Positions 16,244 through 23,912 of a DNA stretch of 47,732 nt are shown here, in pieces. The notes below the pieces were generated by a model. It ran no database searches, was not told the DNA's origin, and worked only from the letters and a program-made list of their open reading frames with translations. The translations under genes were made by a program, and so were the position numbers. Position 1 is the first letter of the stretch, and every line of letters starts with the position of its first letter. Source of the stretch: Sphingomonadales bacterium (GTDB taxonomy: Bacteria > Pseudomonadota > Alphaproteobacteria > Sphingomonadales > Sphingomonadaceae); assembly GCA_028868535.1 (NCBI GenBank), contig JAGWUH010000030.1, positions 1 through 47,732 on the forward strand, read 5' to 3'.

Positions 16244-16270
16244 TGCGAAAACAAATTCTCAATAGCGAAT
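16216..16270 (+). promoter_or_regulatory. Promoter and full 27-bp box E for the ALDH-P450-MDR operon
   Basis: TTGACG (16216-16221), a 17-base spacer and TAATCT (16239-16244) form the promoter; CATAAT two bases upstream is an alternative -10. The box at 16244-16270 reads TGCGA-N7-TTCTC-AATAGCGAAT. It overlaps the start-site region and ends 19 bases before the proposed CTG start at 16290. Confidence 0.6.
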
Positions 16271-16289
16271 TTATTCCGGGAGAGGACAA

Positions 16290-17747
16290 CTGGAACACGC
16301 AGGCTTCATCGACGGCCGGATGGTGGCGGGGGAGGGGGCGATCTTCGCGGTCGAGAACCCTTCGGACGAATCCGTCGTCGCCAATGTCCAGGGCCTGTCG
16401 CCGACCCAGGTCGCGGCCGCGATCGCCGCGGCCCGCCGCGCGTTCGATTCGTCCGACTGGAGCGTGCTGCCCCGCGCGCACCGCGTCGCCATGGTCCGCC
16501 GTTTCGCCGCGGCGCTGGAGCGCCGCTCCGATCGCTTCCGCGAGCTGGCCATGCTCGAAGCCGGCTGTCCGGTGTCCTCCGGGGTGATGGCGGCGCAGGT
16601 CGCCACGCCGATCCGCCACGCCTTCGATGCCTGCGATCTCTACCTGCAACTGCCCGAGATCGAGGAAAACCCGCTGCCCCTGCACGAACGCATCGGCATG
16701 ATGGGTACCCCCGTCCAGTCGATCCGCCGCTGGATCCCCCACGGTGTCTGCACCGCCATCGCCGCCTACAACGTGCCGCTGTTCACCGCGCTGTGGAAGG
16801 TCGTGCCGGCGCTGCTCACGGGCAACGCCGTGATCCTGCGTCCCAATCCGCTGACGCCGATCTCCGCCATGGTCATGGCCGAGGCCGCGGTCGAGGCCGA
16901 GCTGCCGCCCGGCGTCTTCAACGTCGTCGTCGAAGCCGGACTCGAGGGCGCCCTGGCGCTGACCACCGATCCCGCGATCGACATGGTTTCGTTCACCGGC
17001 TCCTGCGCGGTCGGCGCGTCGGTCGCGGCCCAGGCCGCGCCCACGCTCAAGCGCCTCGTGCTCGAACTCGGCGGCAAGTCCGCGCAGATCTTCCTGCCCG
17101 ATTCGGCCGACAAGGCGGCGTTCCACTGCAAGATCGTCACCACCAGCCACGGCGGGCAGGGCTGCGCGCTCGGCACCCGCATCTTCGTGCCGGAGGAGGC
17201 GAAGTCCGACGTCCTGGCCCAGGCGAAAGCCCTGCTGGAGGCGGTGAGGATCGGTCCGGCATCGGACCCCGCCAGCGAACTCGGCCCGGTGATCAACGCC
17301 GCCGCCGTCGCCCGTTGCGAGCGTTTCGTCGCCGAAGCCGTCGCCCATGGCGGCACCGTCGTCACCGGCGGCAAGCGCCCGGCGCACCTGCCCAGCGGCC
17401 ACTATTTCGAGCCGACCCTGCTCGACCTGCCCGACAACGCCAACCCCGCCGCGCAGGAGGAAATCTTCGGCCCGGTGGTCGCCGTCATCGGCTATCGCGA
17501 TCTCGATCACGCGATCGCCATGGCCAACGATTCCCGGTTCGGCCTGTCCGGCTACGTCCACGGGCTCGACAAGCGCAAGTCGCTCGAAGTCGGCCTGCGC
17601 ATCCGCTCGGGCGCGGTCAACGTCAATGCCGGCGTGACCAGCGCCTATGCCTCGTCGGGTGGCCTGGGGATGAGCGGACTGGGCCGCGAACGCGGCGTCG
17701 AGGGCATCCGCGGCTTCCAGCAGATCAGCATGCTCAACCTCGGTTGA
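16290..17747 (+). CDS. NAD(P)-dependent aldehyde dehydrogenase, probably starting with CTG
   Basis: A full-length ALDH (485 residues from CTG at 16290). From that start the N-terminus reads LEHAGFIDGRMVAGEGAIFA, matching the usual ALDH opening; the first ATG, at 16320, would remove the FIDG entry strand. GGGAGAGG lies just upstream of the CTG and an in-frame TAG at 16263 limits extension. The catalytic Glu is in LELGGK and the nucleophile Cys in GGQGCALGTR (about residue 292). GGLGMSGLGRERG closes the C-terminus. It would oxidise an aldehyde from P450 or alcohol dehydrogenase chemistry to an acid, the kind of substrate a CaiB-type CoA-transferase then activates. It is first in an operon with P450 no. 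2 and an MDR-family gene. Confidence 0.92.
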   Translation: MEHAGFIDGRMVAGEGAIFAVENPSDESVVANVQGLSPTQVAAAIAAARRAFDSSDWSVLPRAHRVAMVRRFAAALERRSDRFRELAMLEAGCPVSSGVMAAQVATPIRHAFDACDLYLQLPEIEENPLPLHERIGMMGTPVQSIRRWIPHGVCTAIAAYNVPLFTALWKVVPALLTGNAVILRPNPLTPISAMVMAEAAVEAELPPGVFNVVVEAGLEGALALTTDPAIDMVSFTGSCAVGASVAAQAAPTLKRLVLELGGKSAQIFLPDSADKAAFHCKIVTTSHGGQGCALGTRIFVPEEAKSDVLAQAKALLEAVRIGPASDPASELGPVINAAAVARCERFVAEAVAHGGTVVTGGKRPAHLPSGHYFEPTLLDLPDNANPAAQEEIFGPVVAVIGYRDLDHAIAMANDSRFGLSGYVHGLDKRKSLEVGLRIRSGAVNVNAGVTSAYASSGGLGMSGLGRERGVEGIRGFQQISMLNLG

Positions 17748-17764
17748 GGTTCAGGAGAATTCCC

Positions 17765-19060
17765 ATGGCACAGGCAGAAACCGTCGAACGCTCCCTCGAT
17801 GAGCAGAAGAAGCTGACCGAGATGTTCACCGTCGGCGCCCAGGCGGGCAACGCCGGGCTCGACGGCAACCGCGACTATTCGGACGACATCAACGCCCTGC
17901 GGGAGCGGGGCCTCGTCCAGAAGGGGTCCCCGCGCGAACTGCTCGGCCTGCCCGAGATCGACGGTGGCTTCACCATCCCGCGCGAAAACTGGACGCTGCT
18001 CGGCTTTGACGCCTGCGAGCGCGGCTTCCGCGAGAACATGACCTTCAGCTCGGAGATCATGGGCGAAAGCGCCGGCCTCAAGGCGGTGGGGCCGACGATC
18101 CTCCAGATGATCGGCAAGGAGCACAAGCGCAACCGCGCCGTCGCCCAGCCGCTGTTCCTGCGCCCGCGCACGATGGACTGGTGGAAGCCGAACTGGATCG
18201 ACGAGGCGGTCACCTCGCTGCTCGCCCCGCTCGAAGGCAAGCCCACCGCCGATCTCAACCTCGATCTCTGCGCCTGGCTGCCGATGTTCGTCGTCACCCG
18301 CAGCCTCGGCCTCGCCGGGCGCGACGAGCTCGATTTCCGCTTCCACCTCACCCGCAGCACGTTCGGCGCGCGCGATCACACCGCGTCGGAAGTCGCCGAA
18401 TCGCGCGCCATCGTCGATCGCATCCTCACGGAGATGGTCGCATCGCGCCGGGTCCACCCGGTCGACGACGTCATTTCCGGCCTGCTCGAGAACGATCTCA
18501 AGCTGCCCGACGGCACCACCCGCAAGCTGACCGAGGCGGAGCTGTTCTCGTTCGCCAAGCTGGTGATCTTCGCCGGCGGCGGCACCACCTGGCGCCAGCT
18601 CGGCATCACCATCGATGCGCTGCTGACGCACCGCGACATCTGGGAGGAATGCAAGGCTAACCGCGACCTGATCGAGAACGCGGTCGACGAGGCGCTGCGC
18701 TGGCGCGCCACCTCGGGCAACTTCCACCGCGTCGCGACCAAGGACGTCGAGGTCGAGGGCGTGACCATCCCCAAGGGCGCCCGCGTCAACCTCTGGCTCG
18801 CCGCCGGCAACCGCGATCCCCGCGTGTTCGACCGGCCCGACGCGTTCGACATCCACCGGCCGAAGCACCACCACCTCGGCTTCGGCCTCGGCCCGCACCG
18901 CTGCCTCGGGATGGATGTCGCCAAGCAGGAGATGATCGCCGCGATCAACGGCCTGATGGATCGCTGGCCGAACCTGCGCTACGATCCCGCCGCGCCGAAG
19001 CCGGTCTTCGCCGGCCTCGACATGCGCGGCCTGACCGCACTTCCGGTTATTCTCGATTAA
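17765..19060 (+). CDS. Cytochrome P450, copy 2
   Basis: A 431-residue bacterial P450 related to the copy at 6413-7705 but clearly diverged. It has E309/R312 for ExxR and the heme loop FGLGPHRCLG with Cys 380. The I-helix reads AGGGTT (270-275), again with Gly in place of the usual acidic residue, followed by the same WRQ triplet as in copy 1 (GTSWRQ/GTTWRQ). The ATG at 17765 follows AGGAGAATTCCC. It lies 17 bases after the ALDH and 10 bases before the MDR-family gene. The two P450s probably act on successive or related positions of one pathway; neither substrate can be read from the sequence. Confidence 0.94.
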   Translation: MAQAETVERSLDEQKKLTEMFTVGAQAGNAGLDGNRDYSDDINALRERGLVQKGSPRELLGLPEIDGGFTIPRENWTLLGFDACERGFRENMTFSSEIMGESAGLKAVGPTILQMIGKEHKRNRAVAQPLFLRPRTMDWWKPNWIDEAVTSLLAPLEGKPTADLNLDLCAWLPMFVVTRSLGLAGRDELDFRFHLTRSTFGARDHTASEVAESRAIVDRILTEMVASRRVHPVDDVISGLLENDLKLPDGTTRKLTEAELFSFAKLVIFAGGGTTWRQLGITIDALLTHRDIWEECKANRDLIENAVDEALRWRATSGNFHRVATKDVEVEGVTIPKGARVNLWLAAGNRDPRVFDRPDAFDIHRPKHHHLGFGLGPHRCLGMDVAKQEMIAAINGLMDRWPNLRYDPAAPKPVFAGLDMRGLTALPVILD

Positions 19061-19070
19061 GGCCCCGCCG

Positions 19071-20108
19071 ATGACCCAGACCATGCAGCAGGTCGTGCTC
19101 GCCAGCCCGGCCAAGGGCAGCCCCCTGCCGGAAAACTTCCGGGTCGAGACCGTGCCCGTCCCGGTTCCCGGCGATGGCCAGGTGCTCACCCGCACGCTCT
19201 GGCTCAGCCTCGATCCGCTGCTGCGCTTCGCCATCGACGAGGTGCGGTTGACCGGCGCCACCCACATCCGCCCCGGCGAGGTCATGTACGGCGGCACGGT
19301 CAGCGAGATCGTCGCCTCGAACCATCCGGACTACGCCGTCGGCGACATCGTCGAGGGCCGTACCGGCTGGCGTGAATATGCCGCGCTCGATCCGATCAAG
19401 GCCGACATCGTCCGCGGCCCGCTGCGCAAGGTCGATCCGGCGCTCGGCCCGGTGGAAACCGCGCTCGGCGTGCTCGGCATGCCGGGGCAGACCGCGCATG
19501 CCTGCGCCGTCGGCATCGGCCAGGTCGGCCCGGACGACACCGTCGCCATCTCGGCGGCAGGCGGCGCGGTCGGCACCGTCGCCGGCCAGATCGCGAAGAT
19601 CAGGGGCGCGCGCGTCATCGGCATCGCCGGCGGCCCGGCCAAGTGCGCCGCGGTCAAGGCGCTCGGCTTCGATGAATGCGTCGACTACAAGGCTACGGAT
19701 TTCGCGGAACGCCTTGCCGCCGCGGCCCCGAAGGGCATCGACGTCTATATCGACAACACCGGCGGCGCGGTCACGCTCGCGGTGCTGCCGCTGCTCAATC
19801 GCGGCGCGCGCATGCCGATGTGCGGCTTCATCGCCTACTATGGCGTCGGCATGGAAGGTCCCGGGCCGGATCACCTCCCCGGCTTCTACCGGATGATCAT
19901 GACCAAGGGCCTGAAGATCGAGGGCTTCTCCGGCCAGGCCGTCGCCGGCGGCGATGCCGTCGCCGAAATGGCCGGCTGGCTGCGCGAGGGCAGGCTGCGC
20001 AACCAGGAAACCGTGATCGAGGGCCTCGCCACCGCCCCCGCCGCGTTCTGCGAGACGTTCCGCCAGGGCAACAGCCACATCGGCAAGGTTCTGGTTCACG
20101 TCGCCTGA
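19071..20108 (+). CDS. MDR-family NADP-dependent oxidoreductase (LTB4DH/CurA-like)
   Basis: A 345-residue medium-chain reductase without the zinc ligands of alcohol dehydrogenases. It has the start VVLASPAKGSPLPENF, the nucleotide motif SAAGGAVGTVAGQIAK, and GIAGGPAKCAAVKALGFDECVDY, all typical of the prostaglandin reductase/CurA group that reduces alpha,beta-double bonds with NADPH. MPMCGFIAYYG near the C-terminal half fits the family. It is the third gene of the ALDH-P450 operon. In the pathway it could saturate an enone or enoyl intermediate; that role is inferred. Confidence 0.9.
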   Translation: MTQTMQQVVLASPAKGSPLPENFRVETVPVPVPGDGQVLTRTLWLSLDPLLRFAIDEVRLTGATHIRPGEVMYGGTVSEIVASNHPDYAVGDIVEGRTGWREYAALDPIKADIVRGPLRKVDPALGPVETALGVLGMPGQTAHACAVGIGQVGPDDTVAISAAGGAVGTVAGQIAKIRGARVIGIAGGPAKCAAVKALGFDECVDYKATDFAERLAAAAPKGIDVYIDNTGGAVTLAVLPLLNRGARMPMCGFIAYYGVGMEGPGPDHLPGFYRMIMTKGLKIEGFSGQAVAGGDAVAEMAGWLREGRLRNQETVIEGLATAPAAFCETFRQGNSHIGKVLVHVA

Positions 20109-20194
20109 CCCGCGCCGGTCGCTGACGCCGATCAACGACCATTGCGCCCCGGCGCGCCATGCCGCACACCATGGCAAGACCCGGGGAGAAGCAC

Positions 20195-21784
20195 GTGACC
20201 GCCAAAGGCCCGCAACTGACCTTCCACGGTGCCGCCGGCACCGTCACCGGCTCGTGCATGGAATTCGTGGGCGCTCAGGCGCGCGTGCTCGTCGATTGCG
20301 GCCTGTTCCAGGGCTCGCGCACGCTGGAAACGCTCAACCACGGCCACTTCGCGTTCGATCCGCGCAAGATCGACGCCGTCGTCCTCACCCATGCCCACAT
20401 CGACCATTGCGGCCTGCTGCCCAAGCTGGTCCGCGACGGCTTCGCCGGCCCGATCTTCTGCACCCCGGCCACGGCCGACCTGCTGCGCTTCATGCTGGCC
20501 GACGCCGGCCGCATCCAGGAATCCGATGCCCTGCGCCGCAACCGCCGCCGGGACCGCGCCGGCGAGGCCGAGTTCCAGCCACTCTACACCGAGGCCGACG
20601 CGCTCAAGGCCTGGGGCCAGGCGCGCCCGGTGCCGCTGTGCGAATGGTTCGAGCCCGCCCCCGGCTTCCGCACCCGCTTCTGGAACGCCGGCCACATCCT
20701 GGGCTCCGCCTCCGCCGAACTGGTGATCGACGGCTGCCACGTCCTGTGCTCGGGCGATCTCGGCCCGGACAACAAGGAATTCCACCCCGACCCGCAATCC
20801 CCCTCCGGAGTCGACCACGTCATCTGCGAGTCGACCTACGGCGACCGCGCCCGCGAAAAGCTGACGATCGAGCAGCGCCGCGACCGGCTGGAGGCGGAAA
20901 TCAAGGACGCCCTCGTGCGCGGCGGCAACCTCGTCATCCCCACCTTCGCGCTCGAACGCACGCAGGAACTGGTGCTCGACGTGATCCGCCTGGCCGAGGC
21001 GAACCGCATCCCCAACGTCCCCGTCTTCGTCGATTCGCCGCTGGCCTCGCAAGCCACCCGCGTCTTCGCCCAGCACGCCGGCGAACTGGAAGACCTCACC
21101 GGGATCGACATCTGCAAGCACCCGTCGATCCACTACACCGAGGGCGTCGCCGAATCGCAGCGGCTCAACTCGCTCTCGGGCGCGATCATCCTCGCCGCCT
21201 CGGGCATGTGCGAGGCCGGCCGCATCCGCCACCACTTGCGCCACAACCTCCACCGCCGCGATTCGACGATCCTGTTCGTCGGCTTCCAGGCCGCCGGCAC
21301 GCTCGGCCGCGTGCTGGTCGACGGCGCCCAGCGCGTTCGCCTCTCGGGCGAGGACGTGACCGTCCGCGCCCGTATCCGCCGCATCGACAGCTACTCCGCC
21401 CACGCCGACCGCGACGAGCTCCACGCCTGGATCAAGGCCCGCCTGCCGATTTCCGGCAGCCTGTTCCTCAGCCACGGCGAGCCCGACGCCGTCGCCGGCC
21501 TGCGCGATCTCGTCCAGCCCGACGATCCTGCGCTGAAGATCCACACCCCGCGCCTCGGTGAAGTCTACGAGCTGCGCCCCGCCACCCCCGCAAAGCGCCT
21601 GCGCACCGGCCGCATCGAGGTTGGCGGCCGGGGTTTCGACTGGTCCGGCCCCGACTGGCAGAACGACTACGCCGCCTTCACCAGCAGCCTGCGTTCCGAA
21701 CTGTCGCAGATCCGCTCCCCCACCGCCCGCCGCAAGGCGATCGCGCGGATGAAGCAGGTGCTCGCCCAGGCCCAGGCGGAGTAG
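20195..21784 (+). CDS. MBL-fold / beta-CASP / RMMBL exoribonuclease-type protein
   Basis: About 529 residues from the GTG at 20195. N-terminal LTFHGAAGTVTGSC is the family opening. The metallo-beta-lactamase motif is THAHIDHCG, with NAGHILGS, CSGDLG, and the beta-CASP block CESTYGDR. The C-terminal RMMBL part has DSYSAHADRDEL and LSHGEPDA. Such proteins degrade or process RNA 5' to 3' or endonucleolytically. GGGGAG precedes the GTG at seven-base spacing, so it was preferred to ATG codons at 20159 and 20171, which have no such site. It stands alone after the catabolic island and is convergent with the alcohol dehydrogenase gene. Confidence 0.9.
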   Translation: MTAKGPQLTFHGAAGTVTGSCMEFVGAQARVLVDCGLFQGSRTLETLNHGHFAFDPRKIDAVVLTHAHIDHCGLLPKLVRDGFAGPIFCTPATADLLRFMLADAGRIQESDALRRNRRRDRAGEAEFQPLYTEADALKAWGQARPVPLCEWFEPAPGFRTRFWNAGHILGSASAELVIDGCHVLCSGDLGPDNKEFHPDPQSPSGVDHVICESTYGDRAREKLTIEQRRDRLEAEIKDALVRGGNLVIPTFALERTQELVLDVIRLAEANRIPNVPVFVDSPLASQATRVFAQHAGELEDLTGIDICKHPSIHYTEGVAESQRLNSLSGAIILAASGMCEAGRIRHHLRHNLHRRDSTILFVGFQAAGTLGRVLVDGAQRVRLSGEDVTVRARIRRIDSYSAHADRDELHAWIKARLPISGSLFLSHGEPDAVAGLRDLVQPDDPALKIHTPRLGEVYELRPATPAKRLRTGRIEVGGRGFDWSGPDWQNDYAAFTSSLRSELSQIRSPTARRKAIARMKQVLAQAQAE

Positions 21785-21797
21785 GCGCGGGCCGCCG

Positions 21798-22787
21798 TCA
21801 CGGCACCAGCACCAGCGCTCCCTCCACCTCGCCCTTGCGCAGCCGGTCCAGCGCCGCGTTCGCCTCTGCCAGCGGCAGCGCCGTCACGTGCGTGCGCACC
21901 CCCGCTGCGGCCGCCAGCGGCAGGAACTCCTCCCCGTCCGCCCGCGTCAGGTTGGCGACCGACACGATCTGCCGCTCCTCCCACAGGTCGGCATAGGGAA
22001 ACGCCGGGATGTCACTCATGTGGATGCCGGCGCAGACCACGCGCCCGCCCTTCTTCACCGCCTTCAGCGCCGCCGGCACCAGCGCCCCCACCGGCGCGAA
22101 CAGGATCGCCGCGTCCAGCTTCTCCGGCGGCAATTCGTCCGATCCCCCGGCCCAGGCGCAGCCCAGCCCGCGCGCGAAGTCCTGCGCCGCGGTATCGCCC
22201 GGGCTGGTCAGCGCCAGCACCCGCTTGCCCTGCCAGATCGCCACCTGCGCGAGGATGTGCGCCGCCGCGCCAAAGCCATACAGCCCCAGCACGTCCGCGT
22301 CCCCGGCCATGCGGTATGCGCGATAGCCGATCAGCCCCGCGCACAGCAGCGGCGCGGCATGGACGTCGTCGAATGCCCCGGGCAACGGAAACGCGAACCG
22401 CACGTCTGCCAGGCAATGGCTGGCATAGCCGCCATCCCGGGTGAACCCGGTGAACAGCGGATCGTCGCACAGGTTCTCGCGCCCGCTTTCGCACCATGGG
22501 CAATGCCCGCAGGCATGGCCCAGCCACGGCACGCCCACGCGCGTGCCCACCGCCAGCCCGGCAACGCCCGCCCCCAGCGCATCGACCGTGCCGACGATCT
22601 CGTGCCCCGGCACGATCGGCAGCGTCCCGTGAATGTCGCCATCGACCACGTGCAGGTCGGTCCGGCACACCCCGCAGGCGCGCACCCTGACCCGGATCTG
22701 CCCCGGCCCCGGCTCCGGCATCGGCCGTTCGACCCGCCGCAGCGGCTGCCCCGGCGCGTCGAGCTGCATCGCGATCATCGTCGTCAT
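21798..22787 (-). CDS. Zinc-dependent alcohol dehydrogenase
   Basis: A 329-residue medium-chain zinc alcohol dehydrogenase. Catalytic zinc ligands are C38 (ACGVCRTDLH) with GHE at 61-63; the structural zinc ligands C93, C96, C99 and C107 are all present (CGHCPWCESGRENLC). The nucleotide-binding motif GFGAAAH follows. The ATG at 22787 has GGAGAGG upstream. It would interconvert alcohols and aldehydes or ketones with NAD(P). It is divergent from the export operon and convergent with the MBL-fold gene, and has no obvious link to the P450 island's box. Confidence 0.92.
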   Translation of the reverse strand: MTTMIAMQLDAPGQPLRRVERPMPEPGPGQIRVRVRACGVCRTDLHVVDGDIHGTLPIVPGHEIVGTVDALGAGVAGLAVGTRVGVPWLGHACGHCPWCESGRENLCDDPLFTGFTRDGGYASHCLADVRFAFPLPGAFDDVHAAPLLCAGLIGYRAYRMAGDADVLGLYGFGAAAHILAQVAIWQGKRVLALTSPGDTAAQDFARGLGCAWAGGSDELPPEKLDAAILFAPVGALVPAALKAVKKGGRVVCAGIHMSDIPAFPYADLWEERQIVSVANLTRADGEEFLPLAAAAGVRTHVTALPLAEANAALDRLRKGEVEGALVLVP

Positions 22788-22883
22788 CGTCCTCTCCTGC
22801 CCGCGATCGGCCTCCCCGGCTTTGACCTTCCCCAAAGACGCAAACCGGGTAAAGTGCCACCGGGGTCCGGTCGCACAGGGAGT

Positions 22884-23912
22884 ATGCCGCGCGTGCAGCG
22901 CAAGACCATAGCCATCGCCGCGCTCGCCGTCGCGCTCGCCGCCGGCGCCTTCTGGGCGTGGCAGGGCAAGCCCCGCGCCGTCACCGTCGTCGCCGCGCAC
23001 GTCGGCCCGGCGACCGAGCTGGTCTACGCCACCGGCTACGTCGAGGCGCAGCAGCCGGTGACGATCTCCTCGCGCATCACCGCCCCGGTCAGCCGCGTGC
23101 TGGTGTCCGAGGGCGATGCCGTCCATCGCGGCCAGCCGCTGGTCCTGCTCGCCGCGGATGAGCAGCAGGCCGCGCTGGCGCAGGCCGCCGCCCAGCAACG
23201 CGCGGCTGAACAGACCGAGGGCCGCACCGTCACCCTGTTCCGTCAGGGCTGGGTGACGAAGGCCGCGCGCGACCAGGCCGTCGCCAATGCCGATGCCGCC
23301 CGCGCCGCCACCGCCGCCGCCCGCGCCCGCCAGGGCCAGCTCGTCATCCGCGCCGAAAGCGACGGCGTCGTCACCCGCCGCGACGTCTACGACGGCGATC
23401 TCGCCACCCCCGGCAAGGCGCTGCTCCTGCTCGGCGATCCGCTGCGCATCCGCGTCACCGCCACCGTGGATGAGCGTGACATCGCCCGCGTCCGCGTCGG
23501 CCAGCCGGCGCTGATGGCCAACGACGCGTACCCCGGCAAGGCGATCCCGGCGCACGTCGCCGAAGTCACCCCCGGCGGCGATCCCACCGCCCGCGCCTTC
23601 CGCGTGCGCCTGCTCCCCGATGCCGCCGCCGGCACCCTGCCGATCGGCCTCAGCCTCGAAGTCAACCTCGTCACCCGCCGCGAAGCGCGCGCGTTGCTGG
23701 TCCCGGCCAAGGCGCTCGCCGCCGGCAGGGTCTGGACGGTGGAGGACGGCAAGGCCCGCGCGCACGCCGTCACCACCGGCATCGCCGGCGCCGACGCGGT
23801 GCAGGTCACCGCCGGTCTCGCCGCCGGCGCCCGCGTCATCGTCTCCCCCCCGGCCGACCTGCGCGAGGGCGAACGGGTCAAGGCGGTCGTGCAGCCGGAC
23901 CAGCCGCGTTGA
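22884..23912 (+). CDS. Periplasmic adaptor (HlyD/RND-type membrane fusion protein)
   Basis: A 342-residue protein. An N-terminal hydrophobic anchor (about residues 8-25) is followed by lipoyl-type and alpha-hairpin segments (VTISSRITAPVSRVLVSEGD, then a long Ala-rich hairpin) and the second lipoyl half (GVVTRRDVYDGDLATPG). Beta-barrel and membrane-proximal domains complete it. It connects an ABC permease to an outer-membrane channel, which is not in the window. The ATG at 22884 has CAGGGAG upstream. Its stop overlaps the TTG start of the permease by four bases, so the three genes are an operon. Confidence 0.9.
   Translation: MPRVQRKTIAIAALAVALAAGAFWAWQGKPRAVTVVAAHVGPATELVYATGYVEAQQPVTISSRITAPVSRVLVSEGDAVHRGQPLVLLAADEQQAALAQAAAQQRAAEQTEGRTVTLFRQGWVTKAARDQAVANADAARAATAAARARQGQLVIRAESDGVVTRRDVYDGDLATPGKALLLLGDPLRIRVTATVDERDIARVRVGQPALMANDAYPGKAIPAHVAEVTPGGDPTARAFRVRLLPDAAAGTLPIGLSLEVNLVTRREARALLVPAKALAAGRVWTVEDGKARAHAVTTGIAGADAVQVTAGLAAGARVIVSPPADLREGERVKAVVQPDQPR

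Noticed and set aside
22822..22853. MerR-type promoter before the adaptor gene (TTGACC and TAAAGT)
   Set aside because: The spacing is too long and no symmetrical operator is visible.
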